In this document: one piece after another, positions 1 to 6,878 of the stretch
Position numbering within the stretch: the first letter of the stretch is position 1
Layout: each line of letters begins with the position of its first letter
Assembly (NCBI GenBank): GCA_030673345.1
Contig: DAOVJH010000054.1
Location: forward strand, 1 to 7,958
DNA length: 7,958 nucleotides
Origin: Pseudomonadota bacterium
GTDB taxonomy: Bacteria > Pseudomonadota > Gammaproteobacteria > SZUA-229
Direction: 5' to 3'
Program-made: the position numbers and the translations under genes
The notes under the pieces: model-generated
Seen by the model: the letters and a program-made list of their open reading frames with translations, nothing else
Databases searched by the model: none
What the model was told of the DNA's origin: nothing

Positions 1-1307
1 CCGTCTTTTTTCCAGCTGATGCTCTGCTTCTGCATATCGATATGTGCATCTTCAGGAATATAAACAACATCAGGGTAAGTATTATCCAGCGCATAACCTT
101 CAGCTTTAACGGCGATACCGCCATCTAACTGTTTACACAGGCGGGTAAAGGTATGCCCCGTCATCTCTTCTTCAACTTTTGGCAAATAATAATTACCTAA
201 GTTAAAACGAGGGAAAGCGATCGCGCCGCCTGAATGTTCTTCTTCTGCTCCGCCGAACAGGTTTGCTGAATAGCTGATCTGTGATTTTATTTCTTTTTTG
301 CTGTAGCCAAAATAATTGTCAGCAATGATAGTAACGATAACACCACTCATATCACGGCAGACCACCTTGAACGCGCCGCCTTCATTATAGAGCTCATCGT
401 CTTTTTTCCAGCACATGCCATCTTTACGCTGGCATTCAGTCGCGTCGTCATAATGCGGCAGGCCGAGGACTTTTTTACTTAACTTGGTCAGGTGTGGCGC
501 CAGGATGACACAGCCGCTATGTCCCGTCCAATGATCGATATCCAGTGCAGCATCATTTTCTGACAGGAACGGGTCTCCGCCATTTCCAAAAATTGATTCC
601 ACAAAATCCAGATTGGACACCAGCGTGCCAGGCGCAAAAAATCGGGTTTCGAGGCTCTTCTCAGGCAACACGCCTTCAACTTCCGGACGTACTATCGGAC
701 GCAGTAGCAGTGAAACCCACATATCGACCGGCTCTTCGTTCTCGCTAGCTATCGGCAGGCTTAATAGTTCTGTGGGTGGATCCAGCGCTACCTGTAACAG
801 GTTGGCATACACATTCACTGGCACCGCTTTTTTATCAGCAGGTATAGGCAACCCGCCTTCGACGATATGAAAGACGCCCGATGTCGTGCGACGATCATTC
901 TTCGGATTGTGTAATACGCCCTGTAACAAACGATATGATTCAACCAGTTCTGACTTATACGTATTGCTATCGTAGGGCAGCGATAATTCCCGAGCGACAC
1001 CTTCCTCAGTTAAATTAAAAGTCTCTCCGGGCAGCTTGATCTCAACATCTACACCATTTCGCTTTAGATAATCATTCAAAAAGCTCTGGATGCGTTGATC
1101 AGCAGGGCAACGATACTCTGCCAGTAACTGCCTTTGTGCAGTGTAATTTTTTAACAGGCTATCAGCAACGGCAAGGTAACCACGGTCTGAATTTAACTGA
1201 CAGCGATGGCCTAAAGAAGCCAGCTGCAGACAGATGTGCTGAAGAGTAGTTTGGCGTTTATCAACAGCTCGTCTTTCTGGGAAGGAATAATTATCGGGTG
1301 AATTCAT
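1..1307 (-). CDS. PPi-type phosphoenolpyruvate carboxykinase-like protein, N-terminal 435 residues (runs off window)
   Basis: An open frame of 435 codons without a stop runs from ATG 1307 past the window edge, so the C-terminal part is missing. Conserved blocks include HNPKNDRRTT (residues 133-142) and GGLPIP (151-156), then NLDFVE (232-237) with FGNGGDP (240-246), and WTGHSGCVILAPH (260-272). Further on are DNYFGYSKKE (330-339) and GGAEEEHSGG (352-361). From memory these match the PPi-dependent PEP carboxykinases known from Propionibacterium freudenreichii and Entamoeba, proteins of roughly 1100-1200 residues; I could not run a search. Those enzymes are cytosolic and interconvert oxaloacetate plus PPi with PEP, CO2 and phosphate. 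The P-loop-like phosphate-binding region should lie just beyond the window, so catalytic competence cannot be judged. The ATG has a poor ribosome site; an in-frame TTG four codons upstream (1319-1317) has GAGG seven bases before it. The Sel1 gene upstream is separated by a terminator, so this gene needs its own promoter. Confidence 0.75.
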   Translation of the reverse strand, partial: MNSPDNYSFPERRAVDKRQTTLQHICLQLASLGHRCQLNSDRGYLAVADSLLKNYTAQRQLLAEYRCPADQRIQSFLNDYLKRNGVDVEIKLPGETFNLTEEGVARELSLPYDSNTYKSELVESYRLLQGVLHNPKNDRRTTSGVFHIVEGGLPIPADKKAVPVNVYANLLQVALDPPTELLSLPIASENEEPVDMWVSLLLRPIVRPEVEGVLPEKSLETRFFAPGTLVSNLDFVESIFGNGGDPFLSENDAALDIDHWTGHSGCVILAPHLTKLSKKVLGLPHYDDATECQRKDGMCWKKDDELYNEGGAFKVVCRDMSGVIVTIIADNYFGYSKKEIKSQISYSANLFGGAEEEHSGGAIAFPRFNLGNYYLPKVEEEMTGHTFTRLCKQLDGGIAVKAEGYALDNTYPDVVYIPEDAHIDMQKQSISWKKD

Positions 1308-1416
1308 AACAGTAGCCAAAACAAAACCTCAGTTGCAACAATCACTTGCGGGAGGCTAATTTTAGAGAGATAACAGCAATATATCCAATCGAATTACTTA
1401 AATATTAGTGTTAACT

Positions 1417-1422
1417 ACTATA
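1417..1422 (-). promoter_or_regulatory. weak candidate -10 element for the PPi-PEPCK-like gene
   Basis: The minus strand reads TATAGT here, about 110 bases before the ATG at 1307, in the AT-rich gap after the upstream terminator. The hexamer 17 bases further up (TCATTG) is a poor -35, and TTGATT sits at a short 14-base spacing. A GTTAAC palindrome (1410-1415) lies directly downstream, where an operator could sit. A promoter is required somewhere in 1308-1532 if the terminator at 1533-1568 is efficient, but this particular assignment is tentative. I see no tRNA, small ORF or recognisable riboswitch elsewhere in the 291-base gap 1308-1598. Confidence 0.25.
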
Positions 1423-1532
1423 CTCGACCCCAATAAAATCAATGATTTAACGTCGCGCCTTTACTGAAGCGCATCATTTCAGTGCATACTTTTAAAATAA
1501 TTTTAAATTTAACCTTATTTTTCTTTTATGCG

Positions 1533-1568
1533 AAAAAAAACCTTATCCCAATGTCATTGGGATAAGGT
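1533..1568 (-). terminator. intrinsic terminator of the Sel1-repeat gene
   Basis: A perfect 14-base inverted repeat (ACCTTATCCCAATG at 1540-1553 against 1555-1568, one base between) is followed on the minus strand by an uninterrupted run of eight T (1540-1533). The innermost pairs must open to form the loop, leaving a stem of about 12 bp. It starts 30 bases after the stop codon of the Sel1-repeat gene and points the same way. There is no T-run on the plus-strand side, so it is directional. It separates this gene from the PPi-PEPCK-like gene downstream. Confidence 0.9.
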
Positions 1569-1598
1569 CTTCAATAACGCTTTAATTAACCGATTTAA

Positions 1599-2408
1599 CT
1601 AAAATTCATCTTCTTCTGTTGAAGCAATACCACCAGCTGCCCATGCCTGCTGCTTATCGATCTGCCGCTGCTCCATCTGTAATTGCATCATCGCTTTTTC
1701 ATATCGACGAATCTTTTCTGCCTGAACTTTTTCTGCTTTACTGACTTTCTCTGGTTCAAGTTTATTCGCTTTCTCTACTTTAGCCTGTTGTACTTTCAGC
1801 GGCTTATTATTCGCCTGCTTCGCTTTTTCTTGCTCTGCGATTCTGGCAGATTCCTGCTCTCGCTGTTTCGCCGCCAATGCCTTTGCCTTTTTATCTTTAT
1901 CAAGCTCTGTCTGGATCAGGGCGAACTCATTATCGACATCAGCAGCGCCAAGAAGACTGACCTGGTCCAGTATATCCATCGCTTTATATAAATCTTTTTT
2001 CACGCCCAGACCTTCACGGTAAAGCTGGGCCAGCAGGAACATCGAGTCGCCTTTTCGTGAACTGGCTTCTTGTTTGATTACCTTGAGCCATTCAGTGTTT
2101 TTTGCCTTATCATAGCCCTGCTCTTTGATCGTCAGGTAGGTCATTCTATCGCTTGCTGCCTTAACCTCTGCAACTGATGCCAGGCCATACCAGTGTTTTG
2201 CTTTCTCAAGATCTTGCTCTATACCTGTACCGCATTCATACATGGTGCCTAACTTATATTGTGCCCGCGCATTACCATTCGTTGCCAGCCTCTGCTGAAA
2301 CTTAAAAACACCGCTCGGTTGAACAGCCATGCCTTCAGCGTAAACGCTAGCTGGCAGGATGAAAGAAATGGAGATAAAAAGGATAAATTGATTTAAATAT
2401 CTCATCAT
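1599..2408 (-). CDS. secreted Sel1-repeat protein with charged coiled-coil tail
   Basis: 269 residues, function unknown. The N-terminus is a clear signal peptide: hydrophobic residues about 5-20 ending in SVYA, with likely cleavage after Ala24, so the protein should be exported to the periplasm or beyond. Two Sel1-like (tetratricopeptide-related) repeats follow. The first, about 42-78, has AQYKLGTMYECGTG and then WYGLA; the second, about 115-151, is more degenerate and has LLAQLYREGLGV. Such repeats usually mediate protein-protein contacts. Residues about 165-245 are rich in Lys, Glu, Gln and Ala and should form a long charged helix or coiled coil; the C-terminus is acidic (EEDEF). The start is ATG ATG; AGGGGG (2420-2415) lies six bases before the first, supporting 2408. 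The gene has its own promoter and terminator, so it is probably monocistronic. Nothing nearby indicates a partner, and the family could equally be a lineage-specific hypothetical. Confidence 0.85.
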   Translation of the reverse strand: MMRYLNQFILFISISFILPASVYAEGMAVQPSGVFKFQQRLATNGNARAQYKLGTMYECGTGIEQDLEKAKHWYGLASVAEVKAASDRMTYLTIKEQGYDKAKNTEWLKVIKQEASSRKGDSMFLLAQLYREGLGVKKDLYKAMDILDQVSLLGAADVDNEFALIQTELDKDKKAKALAAKQREQESARIAEQEKAKQANNKPLKVQQAKVEKANKLEPEKVSKAEKVQAEKIRRYEKAMMQLQMEQRQIDKQQAWAAGGIASTEEDEF

Positions 2409-2481
2409 AATGTGCCCCCTTTAGTTGAAATAAGATTTCCGCACATTTATAATATTCCTGCCTTATTGGCAGATATATACT

Positions 2482-2510
2482 TTTATAGGGTAAAGCTTAG
2501 ACCCTTTCAA
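2482..2510 (-). promoter_or_regulatory. sigma70-type promoter for the Sel1-repeat gene
   Basis: On the minus strand TTGAAA (2510-2505) and TATAAA (2487-2482) are separated by exactly 17 bases, a near-consensus -35/-10 pair. The expected start of transcription is near 2475, giving a leader of about 65 bases before ATG 2408. The -35 and spacer lie between two AAGCTT palindromes (2493-2498 and 2509-2514), described as a separate repeat. The assignment rests on sequence match and position only. Confidence 0.65.
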
Positions 2511-2536
2511 GCTTTTACAGCATTTTTGATGTAAAA
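2490..2536. repeat. overlapping inverted repeats around the Sel1-gene promoter
   Basis: Two inverted repeats share one arm. GTAAAGCTT (2490-2498) pairs with AAGCTTTTAC (2509-2518), with one bulged T and a 10-base gap. TTTTACA (2513-2519) pairs with TGTAAAA (2530-2536), also across 10 bases. Because 2513-2518 is used by both, a glmU read-through RNA could form only one of the two hairpins at a time. Neither is followed by a T-run on the minus strand, so neither is a standard terminator. As DNA, the first repeat brackets the -35 element and could be an operator. The function is unknown; the symmetry is directly visible. Confidence 0.45.
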
Positions 2537-2548
2537 AAACAGCTACTT

Positions 2549-3907
2549 TTATTTCTTCTTAGGCCGCGCCCAGCCTTTTATCGACTTCTGTGCAGTACGA
2601 CTTAAGGTTAAAGTATCATCCTCAATATCTTTAGTAATCGTTGATCCCGCGGCGATCGTGGCATTTTTACCCACCGTTACAGGGGCAACAAGTTGTGTAT
2701 CTGAGCCTATGAAAGCACCCGCCTTGATTACCGTCTTATACTTATTTGCACCATCATAATTACAGGTAATCGTTCCAGCGCCAATATTGACATCTTTTCC
2801 GATCTCACTATCACCGAGATAACTCAGGTGACCTGCCTTACTGTTTTTACCCAGTGTGGTATTTTTTATTTCAACAAAATTACCTACACGGCTGTTTTCT
2901 CTCAATAACGTACCTGGACGTATCCGAGAAAATGGGCCGACTTCTGACTGCTTATCGATGGTCGCATTTTCGATAACCGAATAAGGCTTAATAATACAAT
3001 CACTGCCGATAACACTGTCTTTTATGACACAGCCAGGACCGATATTTACACCGGTACCCAGTTCTACTTCTCCTTCAAATACGCAATTAACATCGATGAA
3101 GCAGTCACTGCCCGCCTTTAATATGCCCCGCACATCAATCCTCTCCGGATCAGCCAGGCCGGTTCCATCGGTCAACAGGCTTTCAGCGATACCGCGCTGA
3201 AAAATTCTTTCCAAACGTGCTAATTGTTTCCTGTCGTTAACACCTTCAACTTCGTAACTATGCTCGACCTGTGTGGTGAAAACTTCATTGCCATCATTAA
3301 CAGCCAGCGCAATGATATCGGTCAGATAATATTCACCCTGAACGTTATCGTTATCTATCTTTTTCAAACAGTCATTCAGATAAGACGCATTTATCGCCAG
3401 TATCCCTGTATTCACTTCCTTTATCGCTCTGATTTCATCCGTTGCATCTTTATGCTCAACAATGGATGTTACCTTGCCGTTTTCTCTAACGATGCGGCCA
3501 TAACCCGTCGGATCATCCAGCTCGACGGTCAGTAATGAAACATTATTTGCACTTACATCTTTAATCAGTGCTTCCAGCGTTTCGCACCGGGTCAACGGAA
3601 CATCGCCATATAATACAAGCGCTACATCTTCACCATTAACCGCAGGACTTGCCTGCTGCACAGCGTGTGCAGTACCGAGCTGTTCCGCCTGCAATGCCCA
3701 CTCAACATCAAAATGCTGGCATTGTTCTTTTAACTGGTTACCGCCATGGCCGTAAACGACCTGAACCTGCTTCGCACCCAATGTTTTACAGGTGTTATAA
3801 ACATGTTCGACCATCGGTATACCGGCAAGCCGATGCAAAACCTTTGGTTTCGACGAGCGCATGCGCGTTCCGGCGCCAGCAGCTAATATAATGACGGATA
3901 GATTCAT
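2549..3907 (-). CDS. glmU: bifunctional UDP-N-acetylglucosamine pyrophosphorylase / glucosamine-1-phosphate N-acetyltransferase
   Basis: GlmU acetylates glucosamine-1-phosphate with acetyl-CoA and then couples the product to UTP, giving UDP-GlcNAc for peptidoglycan and lipopolysaccharide in the cytoplasm. The 452 residues are full length (E. coli 456). The N-terminal uridyltransferase domain, about 1-225, shows the nucleotide-binding LAAGAGTRM (8-16, Arg15) and PKVLH (Lys22). It also has QLGTAHA (76-82), GDVPL with metal-binding Asp102, EVNTG (164-168) and Asn224 in GVNDR. A linker leads to a left-handed beta-helix from about 248 of imperfect hexapeptide repeats. This carries Arg330 (RPGT), Lys348 (EIKN), catalytic-type His360 (GHLSYLGD) and Asn383 (TCNYDG). 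All key residues I can place are present, so both activities are expected. The ribosome site is modest (GGA, about eight bases before ATG). It follows the atp operon as in E. coli, but no glmS follows. The E. coli enzyme forms trimers. Confidence 0.98.
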   Translation of the reverse strand: MNLSVIILAAGAGTRMRSSKPKVLHRLAGIPMVEHVYNTCKTLGAKQVQVVYGHGGNQLKEQCQHFDVEWALQAEQLGTAHAVQQASPAVNGEDVALVLYGDVPLTRCETLEALIKDVSANNVSLLTVELDDPTGYGRIVRENGKVTSIVEHKDATDEIRAIKEVNTGILAINASYLNDCLKKIDNDNVQGEYYLTDIIALAVNDGNEVFTTQVEHSYEVEGVNDRKQLARLERIFQRGIAESLLTDGTGLADPERIDVRGILKAGSDCFIDVNCVFEGEVELGTGVNIGPGCVIKDSVIGSDCIIKPYSVIENATIDKQSEVGPFSRIRPGTLLRENSRVGNFVEIKNTTLGKNSKAGHLSYLGDSEIGKDVNIGAGTITCNYDGANKYKTVIKAGAFIGSDTQLVAPVTVGKNATIAAGSTITKDIEDDTLTLSRTAQKSIKGWARPKKK

Positions 3908-3932
3908 CTTTTATTCCAAAGTTAGATTAAAC

Positions 3933-3969
3933 AAATAAAAAAGGCCGAACTCGTTAGAGTTCGACCTTT
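3933..3969 (-). terminator. intrinsic terminator of the ATP synthase operon
   Basis: On the minus strand a 13-base arm (3969-3957) pairs with 3952-3940 around a TAAC loop and is followed by a T-rich tract (TTTTTTATTT, 3942-3933). The single imperfection, C3945 opposite A3964, becomes a U-G wobble only in minus-strand RNA, so the hairpin is fully paired in that direction. It lies 47 bases after the atpC stop codon. glmU begins 25 bases after the T-rich tract, so either transcription reads through partly or glmU has another promoter. Confidence 0.9.
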
Positions 3970-4016
3970 ATTCTAGCTTAATTCAAACACAAGCTGATCA
4001 ATAACCAGATAAGCGT

Positions 4017-4436
4017 TTATTTTTTCCTGCGGACCTTCTTCAACGCTTCGATCTGGGCAACTGCTTCGATTAGTTCAGATTTTGCCTTGGCATAATCCAT
4101 GTCAGAAGCTTTGTCTTTCATTGCAGCTTCGGCACGGGTTTTAGCCTCTAACGCAGCTGATTCATCGATATCTGCTGCACGTAATGCGGTATCAGACAAG
4201 ACTGTTACGATATGTGGCTGCACCTCGAGGATACCGCCACTGACATAAAAGCTCTGTTCTGAACCATCTTGTTCTACTATGCGCACGACACCGGGTTTCA
4301 GCGTCGATAACATCTGTGTATGACGAGGCATGATACCCACTTCACCCGCTTCAGCAGGTGCGTACACTTCTGTTACAGCGCCAGAAAATATTTCATTCTC
4401 GGCGCTTACGATATTTATATGCATGGTCATTGCCAT
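4017..4436 (-). CDS. atpC: ATP synthase F1 epsilon subunit
   Basis: Epsilon sits on the central stalk of F1, links gamma to the membrane c-ring, and can restrain wasteful ATP hydrolysis. The 139 residues are the usual proteobacterial length. The N-terminal beta-sandwich domain (about 1-88) shows the family pattern INIVSAENEIFSG (7-19), then GEVGIMPRHTQMLSTLKPG (31-49) and FYVSGGILEVQP (63-74). The C-terminal part is two helices rich in Ala, Lys and Glu, ending VRRKK. Three early ATGs are possible (codons 1, 3 and 5). The first is preferred because E. coli epsilon also begins MAMT, and a purine-rich GAAGAG lies eight bases before it. It follows atpD by 57 bases and is the last gene before the operon terminator. 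Confidence 0.97.
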   Translation of the reverse strand: MAMTMHINIVSAENEIFSGAVTEVYAPAEAGEVGIMPRHTQMLSTLKPGVVRIVEQDGSEQSFYVSGGILEVQPHIVTVLSDTALRAADIDESAALEAKTRAEAAMKDKASDMDYAKAKSELIEAVAQIEALKKVRRKK

Positions 4437-4493
4437 TGTTAGTGCTCTTCTTTCTAATCTCTAACGTTTAAAGTATCGTCGTTATATAGTCGC

Positions 4494-5891
<1,398 letters not shown>

Positions 5892-5944
5892 TTATGTATT
5901 AAAATGTTAAATTCTGTTGTTATATTCTTTGGCAATGATTTATC

Positions 5945-5958
5945 AGCTTTCGCAAGCT
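5945..5958 (-). other. small hairpin with GCGA tetraloop after the atpG stop
   Basis: Immediately after the atpG TAG the minus strand reads AGCTT-GCGA-AAGCT, a 5-bp stem closed by a GNRA-type tetraloop. There is no T-run, so it is not a terminator. It could affect mRNA processing or stability between atpG and atpD, but a short symmetrical stretch like this can also occur by chance. The remaining bases of this 88-base gap are AT-rich and hold only the atpD ribosome site. Confidence 0.3.
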
Positions 5959-6825
5959 CTAAGAGACGGCCGATGCGCCTGCAACGATCTCGGAAATCTC
6001 CTGAGTGATCGAAGCCTGTCTCGCTTTGTTATAAATCGTTTGTAATTCTTTAATGATGTCAGATGCGTTATCCGTTGCGCTCTTCATCGCGACCATACGT
6101 GCCGACATCTCACAGGCAATGTTTTCAATCACACCTTTGTAAACTTGAGATTCGATAAAACGCATCATCAATGCATCGATGATCGGCTTGGTATCTGGCT
6201 CATAAATATAGTCCCAGTGATGATCCAGCTCTTTATCAATCTCACCAGAAACAGGTATTAACTGCTGTACCGTAGGCACTTGCGACATGGTGTTTTCAAA
6301 TTGATTGCTCACCAGAAACAGGCGGTCAATCTTGCCTTCATCATAAGCATCAAGCATGACTTTAACAGCACCGATCAGCGCTTCGTGTGAAGGCTGGTCA
6401 CCCAGATCAGATATCTGCGATATTATGTTGCCCTGAAAGCGTGAAAAAAATGTTGCTGATTTTTTACCAACAGCACAGATGTCAATTTCAACATTTTTAT
6501 CATGCCAGTCAGACATTTCATTAACAGCCGCTTTGAACATGTTGGTATTTAAACCGCCACATAAACCTCGGTCAGTTGAAACAACGATGTAACCAACACG
6601 ATTAACTTCTTCACGGTCTTGCAGATAAGGGTGCTTATATTCACAATGCGCTTGCGCAAGGTGACTTAACACGTCACGCATTTTTTCAGCATAGGGGCGT
6701 GATGCACGCATACGCTCCTGTGCTTTACGCATTTTGCTAGCCGCAACCATCTCCATCGCTTTGGTGATCTTTTGAGTGTTTTGTACACTCTTGATCTTGG
6801 TGCGTATTTCTTTTGCGCCTGCCAT
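5959..6825 (-). CDS. atpG: ATP synthase F1 gamma subunit
   Basis: Gamma is the rotating shaft inside the alpha3-beta3 head, and its asymmetry drives the binding changes at the catalytic sites. The 288 residues match the family length (E. coli 287). The N-terminal helix carries the conserved [20 protein letters not shown] (7-26) and [11 protein letters not shown]. The Rossmann-like middle domain has [11 protein letters not shown] (83-93). The C-terminal helix, about 235-288, includes [14 protein letters not shown] and ends [16 protein letters not shown]; the N- and C-terminal helices form the coiled-coil shaft. A purine-rich AGAGAAGAA precedes the ATG at 6825. It lies 53 bases after atpA and 88 bases before atpD in the standard order. 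No abnormal features. Confidence 0.98.
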   Translation of the reverse strand: MAGAKEIRTKIKSVQNTQKITKAMEMVAASKMRKAQERMRASRPYAEKMRDVLSHLAQAHCEYKHPYLQDREEVNRVGYIVVSTDRGLCGGLNTNMFKAAVNEMSDWHDKNVEIDICAVGKKSATFFSRFQGNIISQISDLGDQPSHEALIGAVKVMLDAYDEGKIDRLFLVSNQFENTMSQVPTVQQLIPVSGEIDKELDHHWDYIYEPDTKPIIDALMMRFIESQVYKGVIENIACEMSARMVAMKSATDNASDIIKELQTIYNKARQASITQEISEIVAGASAVS

Positions 6826-6878
6826 AGTTCTTCTCTATTTATACTCTATCGTCTGTCTTTTGTTTACTTGACAATACC

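Noticed and set aside
488..1000. Short reading frames on both strands (545-748 and 613-870 plus; 488-679 and 815-1000 minus)
   Set aside because: All lie inside the continuous minus-strand frame of the PPi-PEPCK-like gene, which carries conserved family motifs; these are out-of-frame shadows without ribosome sites or recognisable content.
1683..1991. Plus-strand frame of 102 codons rich in Phe, Leu and Arg
   Set aside because: It is the antisense image of the Lys/Glu/Ala-rich coiled coil of the Sel1-repeat protein (Lys codons read as Phe, Glu codons as Leu or Phe); not a membrane protein gene.
2462..2476. CTGCC-AATAA-GGCAG stem-loop as a terminator or riboswitch
   Set aside because: Only a 5-bp stem at the expected start of the Sel1-gene leader, with no T-run and no known riboswitch motif around it.
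3224..3891. Plus-strand frames 3224-3535 and 3649-3891
   Set aside because: Both are antisense to conserved glmU sequence and have no supporting signals.
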